NCBI RefSeq assembly: GCF_014207745.1
Contig: NZ_JACHJB010000004.1
Span: 806,001-870,000 of the forward strand
From: Nonomuraea muscovyensis
Lineage (GTDB): Bacteria > Actinomycetota > Actinomycetes > Streptosporangiales > Streptosporangiaceae
Length of the DNA stretch: 64,000 bases
Direction: 5' to 3'
Below are positions 43,400 to 53,781 of this stretch, one piece after another. Made by a program: the position numbers and the translations under genes. Below the pieces are notes generated by a model. The model did not search any database. It worked only from the letters and a program-made list of their open reading frames with translations, and was not told the DNA's origin. Positions within the stretch are counted from its first letter, which is position 1; each line of letters opens with the position of its first letter.

Positions 43400-46060
43400 T
43401 CACGCGTCCTCCTGCAGCTCGGCACGGCCCTTGCGGACGCCCTGCTGGTAGCTGGCCAGCCTGCTGCGCAGCCGGTCCGGCGACACCAGGGGCGGTCCGG
43501 CGGGCGCGGCGGGCGCGGCGGACCCAGCGGGCGCCGCCGAACCGGGCACCAGGTTGGCCTTCGGCGTCCGCTTGGGCAGCCCGGAGGACGTGGTGCCACC
43601 GCGCACCGGCTCGCCGGCCGCGTCGGCGGCCTGCCACCCGCTGTCGGCCGGCGACGACCAGGTCTGGTCGCGCTGGTCGGGGGTGGCCGACGGCTTGCTG
43701 AACCAACTGCTCGACTCCATGGAGGAGTAGACCGGCAGGAAGTCGTCCGTCGCCTCGGGGGCGGGCATCGGCAGCTCGACCGAGTGCGTGTGGTCCGTGG
43801 TGAACCAGGACGACTCCTCGCCGGGGGCGACGCCGTCGAACGACGGGTGCCCGTAGCCGGGCATCGACGGGGTGGGGACCAGCGCCATGGGCGCGTAGGG
43901 CGAGGTCTCGGAGGGGCTGCTCACCAGGTCGGGCGCGCCGCCGTGCTCGGGGGCGTACGGCGGCCCCTGCCTCGGGCCGTCGACGGGCCCGTGCGGCGAA
44001 CCGTGCCTGGGGCCGTGCCGGGGACCCTGCATCGGGACCTGCACCGAACTTTGCATCGGGACCTGTGCCGGGCCTTGGGCGGCCGCCGGGGGCATGGCCC
44101 CGGGCATCGGCGTGAGCAGCGTCTCCGGCAGGAGCACCATCGCGGTCAGCCCGCCCACGTCCTGGCGGCGGAGCTGGACCCGGATGCTGTGCCGCAGCGC
44201 CAGCCGGCCGACCACGAACAGGCCCATCCGGCGGGACACGGACACGTCCACGACGGGCGGGTTCGCCAGGCGGTGGTTGGCCTGGGCGAGCTCCTCCGGC
44301 GTCATCCCGATGCCGTGGTCGGTGACCGCGAGCATCAGCCCGCCGCCGTCGATGTGGTTGCTGGAGACGATGACCTTGGTGTCGCTGGAGGAGAACGAGA
44401 CGGCGTTCTCCACCAGCTCGGCGAGCAGGTGCACGACGTCCGTGACCGCCTGGCCGACGATGGCGGCCTCCGAGCGCACCTGGATGCTCACGCGGTCGTA
44501 GCTCTCGACCTCGCCGAGCGCCGCGCGGACGACGTCGTGCAGCTCGACCGGCTGGCTCCACTTGCGCGCGGCCTCCTGGCCGGCGAGGACCAGGAGGTTC
44601 TCGCTGTTGCGGCGCATGCGGGTGGCCAGGTGGTCGAGCTTGAACAGGTCGCCCAGCCTGGTGTCGTCGCGCTCGCCGCGCTCCAGCCGTTCGATGAGCG
44701 TGAGCTGCCGCTCGACCAGGGTCTGGCTGCGCCGTGACAGGTTGACGAACATCGCGTTGACGTTCGAGCGGAGCCTGGCCTCGTCGCCCGCCAGCCGTAC
44801 GGCCTCGCGGTGGACCTCGTCGAAGGCGCGCGCCACCTCGCCGACCTCGTCCCGGGAGAAGATGCCGATCGGCGGGATCTCCACCTCCACCGCGCCGTCG
44901 CGGGCCTCGCGCAGCCGCTGGACGAACTGCGGCAGCCGGTGCCCGGCGATCTCCAGGGCCTCGCCGCGCAGCCGTCGCAGGGGGCGTACCAGCGACCTGG
45001 CCACGCCGGTCGTGATCAGCAGGACGGCCACGAGGAGCGCGAGCACGGCCGCGGCGATGACGTAGGCGCGCTGCTGCTCGGCCGCGCTGAGCGCCTGGCT
45101 GCGGGCGACGATGCCGGCGGCCTGGCGACGCTCGACCGTCCGCATCGCGTCGACGATCACGCCGGCCGCGTCGGACCATTCGCGCGCGTCGTCGCGCTTG
45201 GCGAGGTCGAGGCCGCGCAGCGGCTGCCCGGCCGTGGCCCGGATCAGCACCAGCTCGCGCAGGAACAGCATGCGGTCGGCGGAGCGGCCGTTGACGGTCT
45301 CGTCGAAGAAGCGGCGCTCGGCGGCGGTGGCCTCGGCGGCGAAGCGCCTGCGCTCGGCCTGCTCGCGCGAGATCTCGCCGAGGAAGCCCTGGAGCTGCTG
45401 GGCGTCGAAGGCGCCCGCCACCAGGACGGTGGCGACCAGGGCCTGCTGCACCGAGACGCTCTCCTTGGCGCGGGCGAGCGCGTCGAGCATGCGGGTCTGG
45501 CGGAACAGCTCGTCGTCCTGGCTGCCCTTGACCAGCTCGGTGTGGATGGACAGCAGGTCGCGGAGGATCGTCGTGTACAGGTCCACGGCCGCCGCGGGCA
45601 GCAGGTCGCCGTCGAGCGCCTGGTCGCGCAGGCCGCCGAGGTCGCCGAACCTGCTGACCATGGCCTCGAGCTGGTCGGCGGTGCGGCCCGTGACCGCGCC
45701 CCGCAACTGGTCGGCGCCGTTTCTGACCTGCTGGATCGACTCGTCCACCTCGGACGTGCGCTCGCGCACGGCGCGCAGCCCGCCGGCGGGACGACCCCGG
45801 GCGATGTACCAGGCGACCTGGGCCCGCTCCGCCGACAGCGCGTGGGTGAGCCCGCCCACCTGCTCCGACAGCCGGGCGAGCTGGTTGGTGCGGTCGTAGT
45901 CGGCCGCGGCGCCGATCGAGGCGAAGACCTGCGCGCCGCCGAGCAGGACGGCCGCGGCGGTCGGGACGAGGATGAGGGCGACGAGGCGGGCGCGGACCCG
46001 CCAGTTGCGCAGGCGCCAGCTCCCCCCGTGCGCCTGCCGCACGTCTGATTGTGTACTCAC
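43400..46060 (-). CDS. cvnA: Conservon 4 CvnA: NIT/HAMP/histidine-kinase-like sensor
   Basis: An 886-residue sensor, intact despite the missing cvnB and cvnD. Leader to LRNWRVR, membrane segment 1 (LVALILVPTAAAVLLGGAQVF), a NIT-like extracellular domain quite unlike CvnA1/2, membrane segment 2 (YVIAAAVLALLVAVLLITTGVA), HAMP, LDHLATRMRRNSENLL, HATPase_c (LLAELVENAVSFSSSDT, VTDHGIGM, MGLFVVGRLALRHS). The tail has GPRHGPRHGSPHGP-type repeats, then DFLPVYSSMESSSWF, SGLPKRTPKANLVPGS and SPDRLRSRLASYQQGVR. The GTG at 46060 follows GAGGGGTTGC. Preservation of the terminal peptides argues that the gene is still under selection. Confidence 0.92.
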   Translation of the reverse strand: MSTQSDVRQAHGGSWRLRNWRVRARLVALILVPTAAAVLLGGAQVFASIGAAADYDRTNQLARLSEQVGGLTHALSAERAQVAWYIARGRPAGGLRAVRERTSEVDESIQQVRNGADQLRGAVTGRTADQLEAMVSRFGDLGGLRDQALDGDLLPAAAVDLYTTILRDLLSIHTELVKGSQDDELFRQTRMLDALARAKESVSVQQALVATVLVAGAFDAQQLQGFLGEISREQAERRRFAAEATAAERRFFDETVNGRSADRMLFLRELVLIRATAGQPLRGLDLAKRDDAREWSDAAGVIVDAMRTVERRQAAGIVARSQALSAAEQQRAYVIAAAVLALLVAVLLITTGVARSLVRPLRRLRGEALEIAGHRLPQFVQRLREARDGAVEVEIPPIGIFSRDEVGEVARAFDEVHREAVRLAGDEARLRSNVNAMFVNLSRRSQTLVERQLTLIERLERGERDDTRLGDLFKLDHLATRMRRNSENLLVLAGQEAARKWSQPVELHDVVRAALGEVESYDRVSIQVRSEAAIVGQAVTDVVHLLAELVENAVSFSSSDTKVIVSSNHIDGGGLMLAVTDHGIGMTPEELAQANHRLANPPVVDVSVSRRMGLFVVGRLALRHSIRVQLRRQDVGGLTAMVLLPETLLTPMPGAMPPAAAQGPAQVPMQSSVQVPMQGPRHGPRHGSPHGPVDGPRQGPPYAPEHGGAPDLVSSPSETSPYAPMALVPTPSMPGYGHPSFDGVAPGEESSWFTTDHTHSVELPMPAPEATDDFLPVYSSMESSSWFSKPSATPDQRDQTWSSPADSGWQAADAAGEPVRGGTTSSGLPKRTPKANLVPGSAAPAGSAAPAAPAGPPLVSPDRLRSRLASYQQGVRKGRAELQEDA

Positions 46061-46403
46061 CGAACGCAACCCCTCGCCCGATATGGCGTATGTGAAGGCC
46101 CTGGGACTCCTGAGAAAAAAGCAACAGGTCCGGGCAATTGGAGCACATTCCTCCCGCTTCAGCCAAGGATCAAAAAGTGACAAAAGTTAACTGGCGTCTC
46201 GCAGGCATCCAAGGTTGGAGCTCCACCTTCTTGATCACTTTGCCGCTGGGAGCGGCGAGGAAAGCCGTTGCCCTCCCTCTCTGGGCGGATAAATACGGTT
46301 GTCCGATAACACGGGTGAAGCGGGAGGGTCGCGGGAGAGTCACGGCGTTGAGATTTGCGTTATCCACCCCATATGTTGAGCCCCGATCAACGAGGAGGCG
46401 AGT
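46061..46403. promoter_or_regulatory. Divergent region between cvnA4 and proV
   Basis: A 343-nt gene-free region. Toward cvnA4 (minus strand) it has GAGGGGTTGC (46066-46075), 5 nt before the GTG, and TGTGCTCCAATT (46136-46147), 76-87 nt before it. Toward proV (plus strand) TTGAGA (46348-46353) and TATGTT (46372-46377) with an 18-nt spacer form a plausible sigma-70-type promoter, followed by GAGGAGG before the GTG at 46404. No riboswitch was recognised. Confidence 0.5.
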
Positions 46404-47473
<1,070 letters not shown>

Positions 47474-47477
<4 letters not shown>

Positions 47478-49405
47478 GCACCGCGGCCGTCTCCACCCCC
47501 TCCCGCCCGCACCTGCCGAGGTGGGCCGCACCCGCCGGGGTCGCCGTCCTGTTCGCCGTCGCCTACCTGGCCTTCCGCGGCACGGCGACGCTGCCCCACG
47601 ACGACGAGGCCGCGCCGTTCGTGGCGATCACCGAGCTGCGCGAGAGGGTGGACGCCAACAAGAACTCCAGCCCGCTCTTCCTCTACTTCGTCAACTACGT
47701 CCGCCTGCTGGTCGGCTCGATCTACGTCGCCTTCGCCGGAGCGCTGCACGGGCTCGGCTGGCCGGGACTGATCGGTCTCATGGGCGCCGTGGGCTGGGCG
47801 GCCGGCGGCTGGCGGGTCGGCCTGCTGGGCGTGGCCGGCTTCGCCGGGTTCGGCATGCTGGGCGTGTGGGAGTCGAGCGTGGACACGCTCGCCCTGGTCG
47901 GCACGGCGGTGCTGCTGTCGCTGCTGGCCGGTCTGCCGCTGGGCGTGTGGGCGGGGCGCTCGCCCCGGCTGCGCCGGGCGCTCAACCCGGTGCTGGACGT
48001 CATGCAGATCATGCCGACGTTCGCCTACCTGGCGCCGATGGTGCTGTTCTTCCAGATCGGCGCGCCCGCGGGCGCGATCGCCACCATGATCTACGCGATC
48101 CCGCCGGCCATCCGCATCACGGCGCTGGCCATCGACCAGGTCTCCCCCACCGCCGTCGAGGCGTCCGCCTCGCTCGGCGCGACAGGCTGGCAGACGCTGC
48201 GCAAGGTGCACCTGCCGCTGGCCCGCTCGACGATGACGCTGGCGGTCAACCAGACCATCATGATGGCGCTGTCGATGGTGGTCATCGCCAACCTCATCTC
48301 CGCGCCCGGCCTGGGCTCCGACATCATCCGCGGCCTGTCGCGCCAGAACGTCGGCATCATGCTCCCCGCCGGGCTGGCGATCGTCGTCATGGCGGTGGTG
48401 TTGGACCGGACCACGATGGCCGCGGCGCGGGGGCGGGGCGGCGACGGGCGGCTCCCGTCCGGGCGGGGCCTCGGCCGTGCGCGGGTGGCGGGCGCCACCG
48501 TGCTCGCGGCGGCGGGGGTCGGGCTGACGTACGTCCTGCCCGCCCAGTGGCCGGCCGGCTGGGTGCTGCCGATGGCCGGCCCGGTCAACGACGCGGTGCG
48601 GTGGGCCGAGACCACCTGGTACGACGTCACCGAGTCGGTCAAGAACGTGACGAGCGAGATCGTGCTCAACCCGCTGCAGGGCCTGCTCACCTCGGCGCCG
48701 TGGTGGCTGGTGGCCGCCGCCGTCGCGCTGGTCGCCTGGTGGGCGAGCGGGCTGCGGCCGGCGCTCACGGCGCTCGGCTGCCTGCTGGCGATCGCGCTGC
48801 TGGGCCTGTGGGAGCACAGCATGGTCACGCTGTCCATGGTGGTCGTCGCCGTGCTGGCCGTGCTCGGCGTCGGCCTCGTGCTGGGCGTGGCGGCGGCCCG
48901 CTCGCCGCGCTTCTCGGCCGTGCAGCGGCCGCTGCTGGACGCGGCCCAGACCCTGCCGTCGTTCGTCTACCTGCTGCCCGCGTTGGCGCTGTTCGGGCCC
49001 ACCAAGTTCACCGCGATCTTCGCCTCGGTGATCTACGCGGCGCCGCCCGTGGTCCGGCTGGTCGAGGAGGGCATCCGCGGGGTGCCGCCCACGGTGGTCG
49101 AGGCCGCGCTGTCGGCGGGCTCCACGCCCGGCCAGCTGCTGCGCAAGGTGCAGCTCCCGATGGCCCGCGAGTCGATCCTGCTGGCCGCCAACCAGGGCAT
49201 CGTGCTCACCCTCGCCATGGTCGTGCTCGGCGCGCTCGTCGGCGGCGGGGCGCTCGGCTACGACGTGGTCTCCGGTTTCTCCCAGCGCACCGACTTCGGC
49301 ATGGGCTTCGCCGCGGGAGTGGCGATCGTCCTGCTCGGCATCATGCTCGACCGCATCACGCAGGGCGCCGACAGGCGTCCCTCCCCCCACCGAAGGATGT
49401 CCTGA
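47474..49405 (+). CDS. proW: Glycine betaine/proline-type ABC permease with two permease domains
   Basis: A 643-residue protein containing two complete permease modules. The first (about 130-300) has VLDVMQIMPTFAYLAPMVLFF and the EAA loop PTAVEASASLGATGWQTLRKVHLPLARSTMTLAVNQ; the second (about 440-620) has LLDAAQTLPSFVYLLPALALF and PTVVEAALSAGSTPGQLLRKVQLPMARESILLAANQ. ProW proteins are usually single-domain and dimerise, so this looks like an internal duplication or fusion giving a pseudo-dimeric channel. The ATG overlaps proV and the stop overlaps the next gene (TGATG). Confidence 0.9.
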
Positions 49406-50370
49406 TGAAGATTCGCCTGCTCGCAGGCCTGCTCGCCCTTGGACTCGCCGCCGGATGCGGCGGCGCCAAGGTGGAGGACACGCCCACGTCCGCCGCCTCG
49501 CCGCCCGCCGCGAGCGCGTCCGGAGGCGGGACCGTGAAGATCGCGATCAACCCCTGGGTCGGGTACGAGGCCAGCGCCAACGTGGTGGCCTACCTGCTGA
49601 AGAACGAGCTCGGCTACACCGTGGAGTTACCCGAGATCAAGGAACAGCTCGCCTGGGAGGGCTTCGAGACCGGCGACGTGGACGTCATCATCGAGAACTG
49701 GGGTCACCCCGACCTGAAGAAGACGTTCATCGAGGAGAAGAAGACCGCCCAGGAGGCGGGCTCGACCGGCAACAAGGGCGTCATCGGCTGGTACATCCCC
49801 AAGTGGATGGCCGACGAGTATCCCGGCATCACCGACCACAAGAACCTCAACAAGTACGCCCACCTGTTCAAAACCTCGGAGTCGGGAGACAAGGGTCAGC
49901 TCCTGTTCGGCGACCCGTCGTACGTGAGCAACGAGGACGCGCTGATCAAGAACCTGAAGCTGGACCTCAAGGTCGTCACCGGCGGCAGCGAGGCTGCGCT
50001 GATCAAGGCGGCGCAGCAGGCGCAGGAGCAGAAGAAGCCGCTGCTGTTCTACTTCTGGGACCCGCACTGGCTCTTCAGCAAGACCGAGCTGGTCCGGGTC
50101 AACCTGCCCCCGTACACCGAGGGCTGCGACGCCGACCCCAAGAAGGTAGCCTGCGACTACGCCGAGATGGACCTCGACAAGATCGTGAGCACGAAGTTCG
50201 CGCAGAGCGGCGGCAAGGCCTACGAGCTGGTGAAGAACTTCAGCTGGACCAACGAGGACCAGAACGCGGTCGCCGACGACATGACCAACAACGGCATGAC
50301 CGGTGAGCAGGCCGCGAAGAAGTGGGTCGAGGCCAACCCCGCCACATGGCAGGCCTGGATCCCGAAGTAA
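49405..50370 (+). CDS. proX: Glycine betaine/proline-type substrate-binding lipoprotein 1
   Basis: A 321-residue OpuAC/ProX-like lipoprotein with lipobox LAAGC (Cys18) and an Ala/Ser/Pro linker. Ligand-site aromatic residues typical of betaine binders are visible: INPWVGYEASANVVAYLL, IIENWGHPDL, GVIGWYIPKWM and FYFWDPHWLFSKTELVRVNLPPYTEGC. The ATG at 49405 shares its A with the permease stop (TGATG), so it is translationally coupled. A paralogue follows 51 nt downstream. It likely imports a quaternary ammonium compound for osmoprotection, or choline. Confidence 0.9.
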   Translation: MKIRLLAGLLALGLAAGCGGAKVEDTPTSAASPPAASASGGGTVKIAINPWVGYEASANVVAYLLKNELGYTVELPEIKEQLAWEGFETGDVDVIIENWGHPDLKKTFIEEKKTAQEAGSTGNKGVIGWYIPKWMADEYPGITDHKNLNKYAHLFKTSESGDKGQLLFGDPSYVSNEDALIKNLKLDLKVVTGGSEAALIKAAQQAQEQKKPLLFYFWDPHWLFSKTELVRVNLPPYTEGCDADPKKVACDYAEMDLDKIVSTKFAQSGGKAYELVKNFSWTNEDQNAVADDMTNNGMTGEQAAKKWVEANPATWQAWIPK

Positions 50371-50421
50371 CCCCCCTCGACCGGGCTCCGCTGGGGCGGG
50401 GCCCGGCCCCCGGAGACCCCC

Positions 50422-51354
50422 ATGCGAAAGACACTCCTGGCACCGCTCGCGGCGGTCCTCATGCTGACGGCCTGCTCCGGCGAGGAGCCCGCGCCCGTCC
50501 CCCGGACCACGAAGGTGGTCAAGATCGACGTGCACGCCTGGGACGGCTACGCCGCCCAGGCCGCCGTGCTGGCCCACCTGCTGGAGCGCGAGCTCGGCTA
50601 CGAGGTGCGCAAGCGGGAGATGAAGGAGGACGACTCCTGGGCGGACTTCGAGAGCGGCGACGTCGACGTCATCGTCGAGAACTGGGGTCATCCCGCGCTC
50701 AAACAGAAGTTCATCGAGGAGAAGAAGGTCGCGCTCTCGGCGGGTCTCACCGGGAACAAAGGCGTGATCGGCTGGTACGTCCCGGAGTGGATGGTCAAGA
50801 AATATCCGGACATCACCAACTGGCGGAACCTGAATAAGTACGCCGCGCTGTTCCGCACCGACAAGTCCGGGCAGGCCGGCCAGTTCCTTGCCGGCGACCC
50901 CACGTTCGTGACCAACGACGAGACCCTCGTCAAGAACCTCGGCCTCGATTACAAGGTCGTCTACTCCGGCAGCGAAGCCGCGTTGATCAAGGCCGCGCAG
51001 GACGCGACCAAGAACAAGAAGCCCCTGCTGATGTATTTCTACGAGCCGCAGTGGCTGTTCGCGAAGGTCAGACTCGTCAAGATCAACCTTCCGCCGTACG
51101 CCGTCGGCTGTGACGCCCAGCCGGCGAAGATCGCCTGCGACTACCCACCCTACCTTCTCGACAAGATCGTGAGCCGGTCGTTCGCCGAGAAGGGCGGCAA
51201 GGCCTACGAGCTGGTCCGCAACTTCACCTGGACCAACGACAACCAGAACGCGGTCGCCAGCGACATGGTCAACAACAACCTCACCCCCGAGCAGGCCGCC
51301 GAGCGATGGGTCAACGAGAACAAGATCGTGTGGAAGGACTGGATCCCACGCTGA
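50422..51354 (+). CDS. Glycine betaine/proline-type substrate-binding lipoprotein 2
   Basis: A 310-residue paralogue of the preceding protein, with lipobox LMLTAC (Cys18). Aligned aromatic residues are kept (VHAWDGYAAQ, IVENWGHPAL, GVIGWYVPEWM, MYFYEPQWLFAKVRLVKINLPPYAVGC), although INPWVGYE is replaced by VHAWDGY, which may change ligand preference. It has its own short leader (51 nt) with a GGAGACCCCC site and no hairpin, so it belongs to the same operon. Two binding proteins feeding one channel would widen the substrate range. Confidence 0.88.
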   Translation: MRKTLLAPLAAVLMLTACSGEEPAPVPRTTKVVKIDVHAWDGYAAQAAVLAHLLERELGYEVRKREMKEDDSWADFESGDVDVIVENWGHPALKQKFIEEKKVALSAGLTGNKGVIGWYVPEWMVKKYPDITNWRNLNKYAALFRTDKSGQAGQFLAGDPTFVTNDETLVKNLGLDYKVVYSGSEAALIKAAQDATKNKKPLLMYFYEPQWLFAKVRLVKINLPPYAVGCDAQPAKIACDYPPYLLDKIVSRSFAEKGGKAYELVRNFTWTNDNQNAVASDMVNNNLTPEQAAERWVNENKIVWKDWIPR

Positions 51355-51365
51355 CCCCACCTGAC

Positions 51366-51383
51366 CGTACGGTGTACCGTACG
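51366..51383. promoter_or_regulatory. 18-bp perfect operator-like palindrome before the TetR gene
   Basis: CGTACGGT and ACCGTACG arms flank GT. It ends 3 nt before the TetR GTG start and begins 11 nt after the binding-protein stop. Its symmetry and position indicate an autoregulatory operator overlapping the start of transcription or translation. Confidence 0.75.
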
Positions 51384-51386
51384 AGG

Positions 51387-52184
51387 GTGACCATCGAGTA
51401 CAGCGGCAAGGGGGACCCCGCCCGCAGCCTGGCGCTGCTCTGGCGCACCAGGGAGCGGACCAGCCGCAAGGGCAAACCGGATCTCAGCGTCGACCGCATC
51501 GTGCGCGCCGCGATCGAGGTGGCCGACGCCGACGGGCTCCAGGCGCTGTCCATGCGCCGCGTGGCCGAGCGGCTCGGCGTGGGCACGATGTCGCTCTACA
51601 CGTACGTGCCCGGCAAGCCGGAGCTGCTCGACGTCATGCTCGACACCGTCTACGGCACCGTCTACGGCACCGTCGACGGTGAGCAGGACGAGCCGGAGGA
51701 GGTGTCCGGCGACTGGCGCGAACGGCTGAGGCACATCGCCCGCGCGAACTGGGCTCTCTACCGGCGCCACCCGTGGCTGTTGCAGGTCGCGACGAGCCGG
51801 CCGGTGCTGGGGCCGAACGTCACGGCCAAGTACGACGCCGAGCTGCGGGCGATCGACGGCATCGGGCTGACCGACGTGGAGATGGACCAGGTGATCACCC
51901 TGGTGACCGGGTTCGTGCACGGCACGGCCCGGGGGGCGGTGGAGGCGTCGCAGGCCGAGAGCCAGACCGGGATGTCCGACGAGCAGTGGTGGGCCGCGCA
52001 CGCGCCGTTCCTCGGCCGGATCGGCGACACCGCCCGCTATCCCACGGCCTCCCGGGTGGGCCAGGCCGCCGGCGAGGCCCTCGGCGGCGCCTACAGCGCC
52101 GAGCGCACCTTCGAGTTCGGCCTGGAACGCCTCCTGGACGGCATCGAGGCCCTCATACACCGCCGCACCGGGCATTCGGGGTAG
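51387..52184 (+). CDS. TetR-family regulator with TetR_C-type C-terminal domain
   Basis: A 265-residue regulator. Unusually for TetR proteins about 40 residues precede the helix-turn-helix, which is in IVRAAIEVADADGLQALSMRRVAERLGVGTMSLYTYVPGKPELLDVML. The C-terminal domain (WRERLRHIARANWALYRRHPWLLQV, then a helical region to the end) matches the TetR_C class rather than AcrR. I chose the GTG at 51387; upstream in-frame codons overlap the binding-protein gene. No strong ribosome site is present and a palindrome abuts the start, so the mRNA may be almost leaderless. Regulation of the betaine operon is possible but not shown. Confidence 0.85.
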   Translation: MTIEYSGKGDPARSLALLWRTRERTSRKGKPDLSVDRIVRAAIEVADADGLQALSMRRVAERLGVGTMSLYTYVPGKPELLDVMLDTVYGTVYGTVDGEQDEPEEVSGDWRERLRHIARANWALYRRHPWLLQVATSRPVLGPNVTAKYDAELRAIDGIGLTDVEMDQVITLVTGFVHGTARGAVEASQAESQTGMSDEQWWAAHAPFLGRIGDTARYPTASRVGQAAGEALGGAYSAERTFEFGLERLLDGIEALIHRRTGHSG

Positions 52185-52233
52185 ACGGGGGCCCGCGTGG
52201 CGGCCTGTGCCTCCTGAACGCGCCTGTGGCGGC

Positions 52234-53088
52234 TCAGCGGGGCTCTGGGGAGGTGGCCGCCATGAGCGCGGTGCGGTGCTGCCGGGGGCTGGGCGGGTAG
52301 GCCCAGGTCACGCCGGGGCCGCCGCCCGCGATCACGTGCGAGACCACGGTCCGCAGCAGCGCCTCCGCCGTCGCCCCCGGCTGCTCGGCCCGCGCCTCCC
52401 GGTAGCGGTCCAGGATGCGCGCCAGGTCCAGCATCATCGTGTTGGCCTCCTCCCCCTCGGCCCCCGGGGTGACGACCCTGCCGGAGGCGGGCTCATCGGA
52501 CGCGGGCTCGGCGGAGGCGGGCTCGGCGGACGCGGGCTCGGCGGCGGGTGCGGGCGCGATCGTGAGCCGCAGCGCGCCGATCCGCTCGTCCACCGTCCAC
52601 GCGCCGAGGCCGGTCGCCTGCTCCGGGCAGACGATCCCCCGTACGGCCTCGGCGAAGTGCGGCTGGTCCATGCCGTCGACCATGCCGGTCAGCCAGTCCG
52701 TGCGCAGGTGGAGCACCCCCGGCTGTTCCACGGCCGCGCACTTGGCGATCAGCTCCGTGAGCGTGCCCTCGGGATCGTGCAGCCCCTCCTCGCCCCGGGC
52801 CGCGAAACGGTCGGCCAGCAGGTGCAGCGAGATGAGGCGCGGCGGGTCGTAGGTGGTCAGCACACCCTGTTCCCGGCCGGCGCGCACCGGCCCGGTGTCG
52901 TCGGAGCAGGCCCGCAGGCCCTCCATGAACGCGATCCTGGCCTCGGGCGCGAGGCGGGCGTCCCAGCCCCACTCCGCCGGGGCCTCGGCGCGTTCCTCCG
53001 CCGCCCCTGCACGGCGCGGGCCACGGCGCAACCACCACACGAGCACGCCGACGACGACGGCGGCGGACACGGCAAGTGCGATCACCAC
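52234..53088 (-). CDS. Unrecognised single-pass membrane protein
   Basis: A 284-residue protein I do not recognise. It starts with one membrane segment (VIALAVSAAVVVGVLVWWL) and an Arg-rich stretch, so the rest should be cytoplasmic. The body is soluble and acidic, with RIAFMEGLRACSDDTGPVRAG, TYDPPRLISLHLLADRFAARG and LHLRTDWLTGMVDGMDQPHFAEAVRGIVCPE. Residues about 180-205 form a PAS-type repeat (AEPASAEPASDEPASG), probably a flexible linker, before a small C-terminal helical domain. The start is a GTG at 53088, 10 nt after GGGGAG. It lies between a TetR gene and conservon 5, converging with the former; a link to conservon 5 is only positional. Confidence 0.7.
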   Translation of the reverse strand: MVIALAVSAAVVVGVLVWWLRRGPRRAGAAEERAEAPAEWGWDARLAPEARIAFMEGLRACSDDTGPVRAGREQGVLTTYDPPRLISLHLLADRFAARGEEGLHDPEGTLTELIAKCAAVEQPGVLHLRTDWLTGMVDGMDQPHFAEAVRGIVCPEQATGLGAWTVDERIGALRLTIAPAPAAEPASAEPASAEPASDEPASGRVVTPGAEGEEANTMMLDLARILDRYREARAEQPGATAEALLRTVVSHVIAGGGPGVTWAYPPSPRQHRTALMAATSPEPR

Positions 53089-53202
53089 GATGCGGCTACT
53101 CCCCTCATCACGGGCAGGGCCTAGCAGCGTAGTGTGATCATCCTCGCCAATCCGCCCATTTCCCGAGATTCGCCCGCCTCTCAGGACATAGGTGACTAAG
53201 TG

Positions 53203-53781
53203 CTACGAAACGGGCGCGGCGCGCAGCCGGACGACGTGCTCGACCAGCGAGATCAGCGTCGCCTTCACCGACTCGCGGTTGCGCGCGTCGGTCTGCACGA
53301 TCGGCACGTGCGCCGGCAGGGCCAGCGCCTCGCGCACCTCGTTCTCCGAGTGCGGGAACTGCCCGTCCCAGCCGTTCACGCCGACCACGAACGGCAGCTT
53401 GGCCTCCTCGAAGTAGTCGATCGCGGGGAAGCTGTCGGCCAGCCGCCGCGTGTCGAGCAGCACCACGGCGCCGATCGCGCCGCGGACGAGGTCGTCCCAC
53501 ATGAACCAGAACCGGTGCTGCCCGGGCGTGCCGAACAGGTAGAGGATCAGGTCACGGTCCAGGGACAGCCGGCCGAAGTCCATGGCGACGGTCGTCGTCT
53601 GCTTGTTGGGAGTCATGCCGAGATCGTCGATGCCCGCGGACGCGTCGGTCATGACGGCCTCCGTGGTCAGCGGCAGGATCTCCGACACCGCCCCCACGAA
53701 CGTCGTCTTGCCGACGCCGAACCCGCCCGCGACGACGATCTTCGTCGACGTGAGGCCGGCGCTAGAGCCTGCGAAGTCCAC
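53203..53781 (-). CDS. cvnD: Conservon 5 CvnD: Ras-like GTP-binding protein
   Basis: A 192-residue GTPase with P-loop GGFGVGKT, GTPGQHRFWFMWDDLVRG and GVNGWDGQFPHSENEV. The GTG at 53781 overlaps the cvnC end by 20 nt, with the same overlap sequence as conservons 1-3. The C-terminus (VVRLRAAPVS) differs from the others. A 177-bp central stretch is nearly identical to cvnD3. The ORF is open upstream, but that part is the antisense-type reading of cvnC5. Confidence 0.93.
   Translation of the reverse strand: MDFAGSSAGLTSTKIVVAGGFGVGKTTFVGAVSEILPLTTEAVMTDASAGIDDLGMTPNKQTTTVAMDFGRLSLDRDLILYLFGTPGQHRFWFMWDDLVRGAIGAVVLLDTRRLADSFPAIDYFEEAKLPFVVGVNGWDGQFPHSENEVREALALPAHVPIVQTDARNRESVKATLISLVEHVVRLRAAPVS
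53386..53562. repeat. Near-identical tract shared with cvnD3
   Basis: Matches 28572-28748 with two differences over 177 bp. Confidence 0.85.

Noticed and set aside
47521..49390. Long overlapping frames on both strands across proW
   Set aside because: Arg/Gly/Ala-rich shadow readings of the permease gene; the real frame has two permease domains and is coupled to proV and proX.
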